Source: Dugong dugon (lineage: Eukaryota > Chordata > Mammalia > Sirenia > Dugongidae). Taken from it: a DNA stretch of 64,000 bases. Below the pieces are notes generated by a model. The model saw nothing but the letters and a program-made list of their open reading frames with translations. It did no database searches and was not told the DNA's origin. Position 1 is the first letter of the stretch. Each line of letters starts with the position of its first letter. Below, in pieces: positions 11,130-21,445 of this stretch. The DNA lies in the NCBI GenBank assembly GCA_030035585.1, contig CM057469.1:14378501-14442500 (forward strand). The letters are read 5' to 3'. The position numbers were made by a program, and so were the translations under genes.

Positions 11130-11223
11130 GTAAGTATTAGACATTTGTGAAATTACAAGTTATTGTTTTTTATATGTTAATTATTACAGTCATCTGAAAC
11201 ACACTTGTATTGTTTTCTCTCAG
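11130..11223 (+). other. DNAH14: 94-base intron between exons C and D
   Basis: Bounded by gtaagtat at the left and tgttttctctcag at the right. It is near the lower size limit for mammalian introns, while other introns of this gene here reach 14.7 kb. An internal attacag at about 11183-11189 could also be read as an acceptor, but using it puts the next exon in a frame that soon meets a stop. Confidence 0.75.
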
Positions 11224-11321
11224 AATTTCAGAGTTCCCTACAAATCTCTTTATAGTTCCCAACAGATTGACGTTTTCAATAAAAATTCAAAATATGGTGA
11301 CTAATATTGAAAAATGTATAA
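11224..11321 (+). CDS. DNAH14: Dynein heavy chain exon D (stem)
   Basis: 98 bases from acceptor tctctcag to donor ataa|gtaagt. One leading base completes exon C's last codon; it ends in phase 1. The peptide ISEFPTNLFIVPNRLTF and the following KIQNMVTNIEKC correspond in position to the 'FLTELMLTVQS ... ILGAVNHC' segment of the DNAH6 stem, a helical region. Alignment to DNAH6 is from memory and covers only the pattern of hydrophobic residues. Frame closure with exons C and E supports it. Confidence 0.75.
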
Positions 11322-12684
11322 GTAAGTATTTTAAAAGTTTACTTGTATGTATTGTCTTATATAGCAACATTTTCATGAATTTAGGCATCTGATACTTTTG
11401 CCCATGATTATGACAGACAAACACATTTATGGTATATTAGGAGATCATAAGTTCATACTCTGTGGGATCAAACAATGTGCATTTGGAATAATTTGAAGAT
11501 AAATGAATTATACAGATTGCCATGGAATGCATACAATATGGGAATTAGGAAAATAGCCCAAGGCTTGGATTTTTTCAATAATGTACTGCAGAATTTCATG
11601 ACACTATACAGCAAATCAGCTTGATGGCAGTGTGTTTGGTTTGGTTTGATACAACAAATAAGCAAATATCTTTTACCTCATGCACAGCAAAAGATATTGT
11701 TTCTACCCTTAAATAGATTTTTAATAATTTTTTCCACTTGTGTGTCCACAATCTGAAACTACATGGAAATTACTAGCCTGACCAAAATATGTATCCCTTT
11801 CCCACAAGCTAAGTCTTAACAAGAACTTAACACTGTAGGACCCTTGGCAGCTCCTTAGATGTTGCATCATTCTCTAGTCATAGAACCATAGTTTGCTGAG
11901 TTCAGAGGACTCTCTGTCCAGCCTGAGCTGGTATCCAATGCGTTACTTGATTACTTTTGGAAGCCCCAGGAATTCAGTCTTTTCTCCTCTGTTTCATAAT
12001 TACCACCACCAATTAAGTTTCTTTTTTCCCTAAAACTAGCTGAAATGTAATCAGCATGTCCTTAGAAATCTTTTGTATTTTTTATCATTATGATGAAAAA
12101 ATGCTTAAAAACATGGATTTGTGTTAAAAATCAAGAAATACCACAGTTTTTATAATTCTTGGCTTTAGTCCATTTGAAACAGCTAGGTAGGGGTTTCTTG
12201 CTGAGTAAAATCCAGAGCCATTTATATCTTACAACAGTATAGACTTAAGTTCTTCTTCCATGACAGCTATAGTCTCTTGTTAGGATGATTCTTCCCTTCA
12301 CACCCCACATTTTTCTCAGTTATCCATAGATTTGTTCCATTGTCTTCTAGCTTTCAGTATTACCGATGAGGAGTCTAATGCTACTCTGACTTGCTTTCCT
12401 TTGTAAATATTTGTAAATAACTTCTTATTTCTGCCCATAAATAACTTGTTATTTCTGTCCAGTAACTTATCATTTGGAGTTAGGAACATTACTACAATAA
12501 AGCTAGATATGTATTAATCTTTCTTTCAACTCAATGAGGGTTTTCAATCTGAAGAACTAAGTCTTTTCTCAAGCTTTCCATATATTCCTTTCTCTCTCTC
12601 TGGAATTTTTGTTGCTTATCTTTGCGTTGCCTGGATCTGAACATCTCATCATTTTCATTTCTTTTTTGTTGTTGTTATGAAGTA
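11322..12684. other. Intronic sequence, mostly unassigned
   Basis: Start of the 6-kb D-E intron. It is AT-rich with no clear repeat identity by eye. The minus-strand frame at 11468-11665 has no splice context or family pattern. Confidence 0.5.
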
Positions 12685-13257
12685 TTTCTACTATTTGAAT
12701 TTTTAAATGTTTTTATTATGAGATAATTTGAGACTTACAGAAGAGTTGTGACATACTACAGAGTTCCCATTACTTCACATGCTTTCTCTAGCCATAGTAC
12801 AGTTATTAAAACTAAAAGACTAACATAAGTACAGTGCTATTAATAAAACTCTATACTTTATTTGGATTTTCCCAGTTGTTTCACTAATGCCCATTTTTTG
12901 TTCCAAGATCCAGACCAGGATCCTACATTGCATTTAGTTGTCATATTTCCTAAGTCACCTCCATCTTTCCTTGTCTTTCATTACCTTGAAATTTTTGAAG
13001 AGTACTGGTCAGTTACTTTATAGATTGTCTCTTAATTTCGGATTCTCTTATATTGTCTCATGATGAGTTTGAGGCTATGCATTTTGGGGGAAGAATACCA
13101 CAGCGGTCGTAAGCTCTTTTCAATGCATCATATCAAGTGATACATGGTGTTACTATGTCTTGTTATTGGTGATGTTAACCTTGATCTCTTGGTTATAATT
13201 GTCTTTCAAGTTTCTCCATTATATAGTTATTATATTTTCTAATATATAAAATGTATT

Positions 13258-13276
13258 CTAAATATATATGTATATA

Positions 13277-13320
<44 letters not shown>
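13258..13320. repeat. (TA)n / (TG)n microsatellite
   Basis: Runs of alternating TA with a short TG stretch. The odd tyrosine-isoleucine-rich open frame across it is an artefact. Confidence 0.95.
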
Positions 13321-13322
<2 letters not shown>

Positions 13323-13397
13323 ACTGTATTGTAATTAATAAGTATTTGGGAGAAGATACTTTGAGATTATGCAAATACAGGCTCATGTACCCATTCT

Positions 13398-13564
13398 GGA
13401 GCCCTGGTGGTACACTGGTTAAGAGCTTGGCTGCTAACCAAAAGGCTGGCCATTCGAATCCACCAGCCACTCCTTGGAAACCCTATGAGGCAGTTCTGCT
13501 CTGTCCGGTAGGGTCACTATGAGTCGGAATTGACTCGATGGCAACAAATTTTTTTTTTTTTTTG
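13398..13564 (+). mobile_element. AfroSINE with 11-base target-site duplication
   Basis: Complete AfroSINE (gagccctggtggtacactgg ... gagtcggaattgactcgatg) with a T-rich tail. Perfect direct repeats gtacccattct lie at 13387-13397 and 13565-13575. It is inserted in the L1M 3' UTR and is one of the better preserved copies in the window. Confidence 0.96.
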
Positions 13565-14841
13565 GTACCCATTCTACATACCGCCTTCCTTTTACGTGAC
13601 CACTTTCTTAGTTTCAGGCACCACAAGATGCTTCAGGATCATCTTGTAATTTCCCTGTCCCAGCCCTGCAATCAACCATTTCTTCAAGGAGCCTTGGTTC
13701 CTTTAATTTTAGAATGGGATTTAGAAACCAAGATCTAAGCACTAGATGTGCTCATTGCTACAGGAGTATCACTGTTTCTAGGCCCATCAGTGAAAAGATC
13801 TAAATAATATACATGTGTATACTAACTAGCTTAAGCATACGCACACATCTTTATTCCTATATACTTATTTAAAAAATGAAACTATAAGTTCATAGTGATT
13901 CCTCAGATCCCAGTTCAGCACCTCAGGGTTCATTCTAGCACCTTTTCCCTTTCCTTATTTGTGATTTTTCTCTGGCTATAATAATCTGGCTCAAATAATC
14001 TACAATATATTTACTTATTTGTTATACATGTAATTTCAGAATTGCTACTACAATTTTGAGAAGCAAATGTGCCAACTAAAGTATGATGTTTGTGTACAGT
14101 TCTTTTTGTCTTTAACCTTATAGTTTCCAGTCAAAACACTGTTTTCCAAAGTTGCTTAGGTACTTCCCACCCTCTTCAGTGTGGTTACATAGTTCATTTG
14201 TAATATAGTTAGATTCATTTGTTACAGTCTGTATTATATCTTGGGTTCTCCCAATGTCCTGCTTTATTTTTTTTTTTTAACTTACATACAGTAAAATTCC
14301 ATCTTTGTTGTGTACAGTATTATAGGTTTTGACAAATGCAGAGTCATATATTCACCATATATTTTCATACAGAATACTTTCATTGCCCCCAAATTCCCTT
14401 TTGCTGTTCCTTTGTTGTCAAACCCTTCCAACTCTCTTATCCCTGGCAACCACTGATCTGTTTTCTGTTTTTATAGTTTTGTCTTTCCCAGAATGTCATA
14501 TAAATGAGTATGCAGTCTTTCACTTAGAAAAATGCATTTAAGATTCATCCAAATTGTTACGTGATTCAATAGTCTGTTTGTTTTTATTGCTGAGTTGTTT
14601 TCTAATGTCTTTATGTACCACAGCTTGTTTATCCATTCACATCTGGGTTGTTTCTAGTTTGGACAATTAGGAATAAGATTGCTATAAATATTCACATATG
14701 AATACAAGTTGTCTTTTTTCTTGGGTTCATATCCAGGGTGGGATTAATGAGTTATACGGTAGGTATATGTTTAACTTTATAAAAATTGCCAAGCTGGCTT
14801 GCAAAGTGGTTATATCATTTTGCATTCCTACCAACAATATA

Positions 14842-15021
14842 CAGTAAAGCCTGTGAAAGCCAGAACCTGTGTAAGGCTGAAACCTGTCAGAGAAGGAATA
14901 CTCAAATATTTTCCACTAAATAGTGAAAGAAAAGTGATGACTGTACTCTGTCAAAGGCAGAAAACTTGGGACACCCAGAAAAAAAAGCGTGTCAAGTTCG
15001 ATTCTCGCACGTGTCACAGTG
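14842..15021. mobile_element. Small TA-flanked inverted-repeat transposon (MITE), copy 1
   Basis: 180 bases starting cagtaaagcctgtg and ending gtcacagtg, flanked by TA on both sides (14840-14841 and 15022-15023). It sits in an L1M; removing it with one TA restores L1M sequence (accaacaata/taagagttcc). Body similarity to 30067-30255 is clear (agccagaacctgtgt; aacctgtcagagaa; tttccactaaatag). TA duplication and a CAGT end suggest a Tc1/mariner-group (pogo/Tigger-like) MITE. It encodes nothing. Confidence 0.8.
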
Positions 15022-15833
15022 TAAGAGTTCCAGTTGCTTTGCATTCTCACCAGCACTTAGTATTGTCAGATTTTTATAACAAAATATTAGCTATTCTAAT
15101 GTGTGAAGGTGTATAATAAGGGTAGTTTTAATTTGCATTTCATTAATAACTAATGATATTGATCATCTTTTCATATGTTTATATGCCATCTGCATATCTT
15201 CTGGTCAAATGTCTCTTCAGAGCTTTTGCCCTTTTTTTAAAAAATTGGGGTGTTTGTTTACTTATTGTTGAGTTGTAAGAGGTCTTTGTATATATTCTGC
15301 ATACAAATCATTTATCGGAAATAAGATTTGCAAACATTTTCTCCCATTCTGTGGCTTTTCTGTTCATTCCATTTTACAGAACTCAACTTCTTAATTTCAA
15401 TAAAGTCCATTTTATCTATTATTTATTTTTATGAATTGTGCTTTTTGTATTGTATCTAAAAACCTTTTGCCTAACCCAAGGTTACACAGATTTTCTCCTC
15501 TGTTTTATCCTACAAGTTGTATAGATTTATGTTTATTTAGGTGTATGATGCATTTTAGTTGATTTTTGTGTAAGGTGTGAAGTGTAGATTGAGGTTCATT
15601 TTTTTGCCTGTGGACATCCAGTTATTTAGTGAGACTATGAACTCCTTGACAGTAGAGGCTGCACCTTCTTATCTTTGTAATCTTACTATGGTACAGTGCT
15701 CTCACAAAGCAGATTCACTTCAAATATTTGTTAACTGAAGAACTTATTCTCAGCTTCTATTTTAATCATGCCCTCCCCCCACCAGTTACCTATGGATTTT
15801 TTTTTACCTATGGATTTTTTTTCCAAACTTTTA

Positions 15834-15837
<4 letters not shown>

Positions 15838-15875
<38 letters not shown>
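15838..15875. repeat. (CT)n microsatellite
   Basis: Uninterrupted CT repeats followed by a short tatatgtatata stretch. Confidence 0.92.
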
Positions 15876-15878
<3 letters not shown>

Positions 15879-15904
15879 ATATGTATATATTTATTCTTAC
15901 TTAA

Positions 15905-17215
15905 AAAAAATTTTATTGTGGTAAAATATATATAACAAAGCATTTACCGTTTTAATCATTTTTAAGTGTACAATTCAATGACATTAATTAATTTAAGGAG
16001 CCCTGGTGGTGCGGTGATTAAGCACTTGGCTGCTAACCAAAAGGTCAGCGGTTCTAACCTACCAGCAACTCGGCAGGAGAAATATGTGGCAGTCTGCTTC
16101 CATGAAGATTATAGCCTTGGAAATCCTATGAGGCAGTTCTGCTTTGTCTTATAAGGTCACTATGAGTTGGAATTCAACTTGACAGCAGTGAGTTTTGGGT
16201 GGGTTTAATTATATTTACCATGTTTTGCAACCATCACCACAGTTGATTTATGTCTCCCTAAACAGAAACTTAGTACTTTAAGTAATAACTCCCCATTCCT
16301 TCCTCCACCCAGCCCCTGGTAAAAGCTAATAAGCATTTGTCTCTATACATTTGCCTATTCTAGATATTTCATATAAGTGAGATCATATAATATATGCCCT
16401 TTAGTGTCTAACTTATTTCACTTAGCATAATGTTTTCAAGATTCATCCATGTTATAGCATGTATCAGAATTTCATTTCTTTTTATGGCTAAATAATAGTC
16501 CATTGTATGGATATACACCACTCCTCACTTATAGACATGGTTAGGCTAAGAGTTTCATGGTTTTAGTTCTTATATTTAGGTCATTGATCTATTTTGAGTT
16601 AAATTTTATACATGGTATGAGTTAGTGGTCCAGCTTCATTCTTTTGCATGTGGAGATCCTGTTGTCCCAGCATCACTTATTGGAGAGACTATTCTTTCCC
16701 CGATGGGTTCACTTAGCAGTGTTGTCGAACATCAGTTGGCCATATATGCATGGCTTTATTTCTGTACTCTGAATTCTGTTCTGTTCGTCTATATGTCTAT
16801 CCTTATACAACTACGATACTATTTTGATTACTGTAGCTTTATAGTATGTTTTGAAATAGGGAAGTATTAGTTCTTTTACTTTGTTCTTTTTCAAGACTGT
16901 TTTGGCTATTCAAGGCCTCTTCTGATTCTGTATGAATTTAAGAATCAGCTTTTTCATTTCTGCAAAAAGGCTGATGGAATTTTGATAGAGATTGCATTGA
17001 ATCTATAGATCACATTGGGTAGTATTGACATCTTAACAATATTCAGTCTTTCAGTCCATGAACATTGGATGTCTTTCCATTTATTTAGGTCTTCCTTAAT
17101 TTCTTTCAGCCATCTTTATTGTTTTCTGTTTATAAGCCTTTCATCTCCCTTGTTAGGTTTATTCCTAGATATTTTATTCTTTTAGATGGTACACCTATCT
17201 TTAAATTCCATCCAT
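15905..17215 (-). mobile_element. Second L1M copy, antisense, with AfroSINE inside
   Basis: Starts with an L1 3' UTR pattern (attgtggtaaaatatatata; caaccatcaccacagttgat), then ORF2 in reverse (catgtatcagaatttcattt; ggtcattgatctattttgag; gattactgtagctttatagt; atagagattgcattgaatct). Diverged, with no intact ORF; the frame at 16625-16870 is a shadow. It ends about 130 bases before the acceptor of exon E. Confidence 0.75.
15994..16207 (+). mobile_element. AfroSINE, long subtype
   Basis: Runs from ggagccctggtggtgcggtg to cagcagtgagttttggg and includes the extra segment gtggcagtctgcttccatga that distinguishes the longer AfroSINE subtype. Inserted into L1M 3' UTR sequence. Confidence 0.92.
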
Positions 17216-17348
17216 CAGTATAGAGTACTATCTAGTCCTCATAATAAATCAACCTCATTTTTCAGTAGTTCTAGATGTCATGGATAATTTGAAGTGTTGT
17301 TTGCAGTGGGACTTCTGAAAATATTAACTTCTGAATTATATATTTTAG

Positions 17349-17512
17349 CCACAATTATTCCTCTTTGCCAAGATCCCCGCCTGTCTGTCTTTATTGATTT
17401 GACGTCAATTATGGATTTACCTAATAAGACAGAAAGTGTAAGAGAATGTAAGAAGACCAGATGGCCAGATTGCCAGATCCTTTTTGAAATGGACCCTGTC
17501 TACCAAAATAAA
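17349..17512 (+). CDS. DNAH14: Dynein heavy chain exon E (stem)
   Basis: 164 bases from acceptor atatattttag to donor aaa|gtaagc. Two leading bases complete the codon left by exon D; it ends in phase 0. The peptide TTIIPLCQDPRLSVFIDL ... RWPDCQILFEMDP ... YQNK is rich in hydrophobic and helical stretches, as expected for the helical-bundle stem. Position-wise it corresponds to the DNAH6 region before 'FHTIISQIKETIQAAF'. The open frame runs on both sides of the exon but loses character after the donor. Confidence 0.78.
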
Positions 17513-18291
17513 GTAAGCTTAAAAACAGTTCATCTTAAGGAATCTTTGTTTAAGGAACAGGAACCCACTGAAGTTATCTTTGATGAAAGGGGTTTGTTGA
17601 AAGATTAGAGTGTTAAGATTCATGCCAAATGGAAAACCATTCCAAGCTTATCTCCGCATCTATCTTCCTCGTGATCTCTCATCTATGCTCATTTCTGTGT
17701 GTCTTGTCCATCTTCTACTACGCAAATGAGCTTTCTCTTTTATGGCTATTTCATCATATGGCTTTTCAATATGTGTATTTGCCATGGCTCCAACTCTTGG
17801 CATTTGTTAATGGAAAACAAGTTTGTTAATGGATAATGTGTTCAAATTTACAAGAGAATCTGATTGACTTAACTTGCGTCAAGAGTCTACCTATCCAAAT
17901 TAGCTATGCCTTGAGTATGGGGTGAGGTCACACGGTGTATAAAGTTGCCCTTTCTAGGGCTATGCATAGGGCATATGCTAAAACAGGATGGCAAGCAAGG
18001 AAATAAATGGATTGGTATTTCCAGTATATGGTTCAAAATAATATGTTAATTATAAGGTTAAATAGCTTAGTAAACCTTTATATAAAAGTCAAATATAAAA
18101 ATATCATCTAAGTTTTCTGAAGTCTTCTGTTTCCAGCACACTTAGACATTTAATAGAGCTTCTTAGCAAAATGGATTCCACATAAGACAACTGTTATTTC
18201 AACAGAAACTTTTAGCCATTAGCACACACTATTTTTTTTTTTTACTTTTAAAATAAAAATCTGACTAAGTTTTTATCATTTTTAATTACAG
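17513..18291 (+). other. DNAH14: E-F intron, nothing recognised
   Basis: 779-base intron. AT-rich, with a T-run at about 18229-18243 near its 3' end. No clear repeat family or second ORF with splice sites was seen. Confidence 0.55.
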
Positions 18292-18639
18292 ATTGTGAAT
18301 CTTCTGACTGTTATTGGTAATTCAATGAGCCTAGTTAATTTGTACAGCTGCAAATTTCTAAAATATTGTACCATTGTACAAAAAGCCAAAACCATGAGTA
18401 TGAAAATGTCATCTATGAGAGGAGAATTGACTTCAGCACAGTTTAAGAAAATACTAGATAAATTCAGAAAGTATCTTAGATATATTGTGAATATGACCAT
18501 TGAGAAGCGCATTGGTATTTTCAAAGTTATGAGCATTGATTATCAGTCAGAATGCTTACTATATGTTGATGATGTCATAAATATGAGCCACACCCTCCTG
18601 CGATCTGCAGTTCAACAAAAGAATGACAATCTATTGCAG
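18292..18639 (+). CDS. DNAH14: Dynein heavy chain exon F (stem)
   Basis: 348 bases, 116 codons, phase 0 at both ends. Acceptor tttttaattacag. The peptide begins IVNLLTVIGNSMSLVN and includes KKILDKFRKYLRYIVNMTIEKRIGIF, matching in order and spacing the DNAH6 region 'FEKFQIFFKEN ... NVGLLLIDTRLL ... CLEVLNF'. It is mostly helical. Its donor is cag|gcaagt, a GC rather than GT; only this boundary keeps the frame into exon G. Confidence 0.88.
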
Positions 18640-18645
18640 GCAAGT
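18637..18645 (+). promoter_or_regulatory. DNAH14: GC-type 5' splice site (GC-AG intron)
   Basis: The exon F end is cag|gcaagt: apart from C at +2 it matches the strong donor consensus, the normal setting for GC-AG introns. The GT at 18644-18645 would be a weak alternative (aa|gtattt), but it adds four bases and exon G would then hit a stop within about a dozen codons. The intron ends in a standard ttatttcag before 28624. Confidence 0.85.
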
Positions 18646-18771
18646 ATTTTGCAATTTTCTGTTGCTTAAGAATGTTACAGATTAGTCTATTATAATTTTA
18701 AAATACGAACTTAGAAAATATACATAAGTATTATCTTCAGAAAATTCCAGTGTATATTACATTTATTTGTG

Positions 18772-18965
18772 TCTTGATCAAATGTCACTTCCTCAAAGAA
18801 ACCTTCTCTGACCACTGTATCTGAAATTGCACCCCATATCATTTCTACCTCCTTTCCCTGTTGTATCTTTATAACATGTATCACTGCCTGACATTGTTAT
18901 ATATTCATTTATTTGTTGATCATCTCCTTCACTAGAATGTAAGCTCCAACAGGTTATGGAGTATG
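18772..18965 (-). mobile_element. L2 LINE 3'-end fragment, antisense
   Basis: Typical decayed L2 in reverse: aaatgtcacttcctcaaaga, cttctctgaccactgta, then tagaatgtaagctccaacag. Non-coding. Confidence 0.75.
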
Positions 18966-19274
18966 TCAGATAAGTCTTTTAGAGCCAGTACATGTTGGGG
19001 TTTCACTGTGTTTTAGGGCTGACCTCTTTTTAAGAAGGCTTCTGGGTGGGCAGACCACAGTGGTCTGGAGCCTGTACACATATTTCAGAGCTGAGAAGGT
19101 ATGAAAATCCAGGAACACTCAAAATAACCTACCCATTCATTAATTATTTCTACCTATTACCTGTGTAAGTTTCTAGGACAGATGTAGATCCTAGTAGACC
19201 AGCCATGGTCTATATAAGCTCCCTCAGTAGTGCCTCAGATCTGATTACCAATGTAAATTTATAATAATAGTCAA

Positions 19275-19560
19275 TATTTGTTCTTTTATTTAATCAGACC
19301 ACAAATATTTATTAAGCATCTATTATATACCAAGTATTGTACTAGCTCCCTGGAATACAGTGATGGGAAGGATACACTCATTCTTGCATTCATAGAGTCT
19401 AGTCTAGCAGAAAGTATGTAGTCAAGAGGGAGTTCTAATAAAATACAGCTACTCTGACATTAAAAGTAGATTGTGCTATAGTAATACAGAGCAGAAGTAC
19501 CTAACCTAACCCAGGCAGGGTCATAGACAACTTGCTCCATGAAGTTCTAACATCTAAAGG
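19275..19560 (+). mobile_element. L2 LINE 3'-end fragment
   Basis: The pattern caaatatttattaagcatct, tggaatacagtgatggga, catagagtctagtctagcag resembles the L2 3' end in sense orientation. Ancient and non-coding. Confidence 0.6.
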
Positions 19561-19844
19561 AAGAATAAGAATTAGCTGGCCAGTGGGGAGTGGTATGGAG
19601 GCAATGGGAGGAGAAGAGAAAGAATATTCCAGGAGTATAACTTAGATTCAATTTATATGACAAAAACAAAACAAAATGTTACAGTGGATTAAACAGGATA
19701 AAATTAGTTTCTCAAGAAAAACTCCAGAGAGAGAGACATCCTAGAGCTGGTATGATGGCTTCATGAAGTCATCAGGAACATACGCTTCTTCTAGCTCATC
19801 ACTCTGCCAGTCATAGAGTGTGATTCTCATGCACATTATCCAGG

Positions 19845-20115
19845 ATGGCTGCTGTCTTAGCTTGGTTCTACAGAGGAGCAAAACCAGTGAAGCATATAAA
19901 TAAATATATAGAGAGAGATTTCTTTCTCACGCAATTGCGGAGGCTGGCAAGTCCCAAATCCATGGGTCAGGCAACAGGCTGGAGCCTTCTCCTGACTCAC
20001 GTGATTGTAGGAGCTAATGAACCCAAGATCTATATGTCGCCTTTTGCTTTTATCTCGCCAATTTCAGAACCTTCCGTTTGTCTTTAATCTTTGAGAGCTT
20101 GATTTTGATGTGTCT
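19845..20115 (-). mobile_element. LTR-like interspersed repeat (unassigned)
   Basis: The sequence tgtcttagcttggttctaca followed by gcatataaataaatatatag and ggaggctggcaagtcccaaa looks like a lineage interspersed repeat with LTR-like ends (starts tgtcttag, like the reverse of the LTR at 27057-27554). The open frame at 19845-20087 lies in it and is not a gene. Confidence 0.4.
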
Positions 20116-20163
20116 TGGTGTGTGCTTCTTAGTGATTTTAATGATAATCTTTCCCCTCTTGAT

Positions 20164-20331
20164 CTAAAAAGCAAACCAAACCCATTGCCGTCAAGTCAGT
20201 TCTGACGCATAGTGACCCTATGGGACAGAGTAGAACTGTCTGACAGGGTTTCCAAGGAGTGGCTGGTAGATTTGAACTGCTGACCTTTTGATTAGCAGCC
20301 GAGCTCTTAACCACTGCTCCACCAGGGCTCA
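20164..20331 (-). mobile_element. AfroSINE, antisense
   Basis: Reverse complement of a short-subtype AfroSINE: aaaccaaacccattgccgtc ... ctgaccttttgattagcagc ... ctccaccagggctc. Confidence 0.95.
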
Positions 20332-20609
20332 TAATCAAATGCATGTCTCTATTATTATTTAAAAGCAAACTACTTTACCCAGTAACATGCTGTATTCCTC
20401 CACTTCATTTCCTCACCCCAATAAAATAAGATCTTTAAAATGGTGTCATTTCCTAAAGCTCGCCTCCTTTAAAAATCAGATGTTAGAATAATCTAACTTC
20501 TTTCTCCCCATGAACTACTAGTTTTCACTAAGTTCTCTGAGTACTTTTAGTTCTAATTACTACAATAGCAGTATGTTTCTTCTATTAAAAAATAATCTTT
20601 ATATAGCAC

Positions 20610-21445
20610 TTGTATACTCCCAGAAAAGTCCATCTTCATCCATTTAGCTTTAATTATTTAGAGTGGAATCAGAATACAGTGTTTACAAGCACTGCTGGTG
20701 GTGCCAGACTAGCTAAATTCGAAATCTCCAGTTTCAGCTATGATGGTGAAACAAGCACTAGACTTAACCTTCTGTCACAAACAACTAGAAAACTGAACAA
20801 AATATATGAAAGAAATACTTTCAAACACTGGATAATAAGCAATGCAGGACTGTGATCCTGGAGATAAAGGAAACAAAGAGCTGAAAGCATTTCTTCCTGA
20901 AGGAATTTTTGGACTGCAGATATAAGGGGGGTGGAATAAAAACAGAGCCTAGTGGCCCCACTGAGTTGAGGAGATAGCCAAAATTTGCATGACAGAGTCC
21001 TATAAAGAAGAGATTTTTGCAGAAAAAGCCCCCAAAATCTGCATAGGGGACACTATGATTCTTTGCCAACTAGGCTTCACTAGTAAAAGTCCACAAATTG
21101 TTGCAAGCAGAACAATTTCCAGAGCTCACATAAATCAGGTTCCAAACACCCAGGGTGGAGAATCTCAGTGATCATATACGGCATTTAGTGACGACCTCAG
21201 AGGATTACACATTAGTAATAAAGCTGAGTTATTCCTAAAGGGAAGGCCATTCTGCACTACCAAAGCAAAGATTAAAAACAGGCCTCAAAGCAACCAAACT
21301 GATCTGTAAATAACCACTTGACAAAATGGAGGACCAAGCCAAAACACCAAACCCATTGCCATAGAGTTGAATGGAGATCAGCACTCTTTAAATGAAGTCA
21401 ACAAAAACAGGACATATAGCATGCAATATAACAATGCCTAGTTTT
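20610..21445 (+). mobile_element. Old L1M, sense, left part
   Basis: The pattern ctagaaaactgaacaaaatatatg, acactggataataagcaat, gactgtgatcctggagataa matches the 5' part of an old L1M. It continues across the younger L1 insertion at 24023. The right edge includes a roughly 30-base AfroSINE remnant at 21339-21371 (ccaaacccattgccatagag). Open frames here are shadows. Confidence 0.55.

Larger units (their letters stand above)
12685..15780 (-). mobile_element. Old L1M, antisense, 3' UTR into ORF2
   Basis: Antisense, so the L1 3' end lies at the left. The 3' UTR pattern spans about 12690-13980 (acagttattaaaactaaaag; gaccaggatcctacattgca; agaagatactttgagattat). ORF2 code follows from about 14300 (tttatccattcacatctggg; tttaatttgcatttcattaa). 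It is interrupted by a microsatellite, an AfroSINE at 13398 and a small DNA transposon at 14842. No ORF is preserved. Confidence 0.7.

Noticed and set aside
11183-11223. Alternative exon D acceptor at attacag
   Set aside because: Keeps the phase count but puts exon D into a frame that reaches a stop before the donor.
13268-13522. Frame encoding a long run of alternating Tyr and Ile
   Set aside because: Translation of a TA microsatellite and then an AfroSINE.
18640-18669. Continuation of exon F to the stop at 18669
   Set aside because: Would end the protein in the middle of the stem; the GC donor restores frame into exon G, which has clear dynein code.
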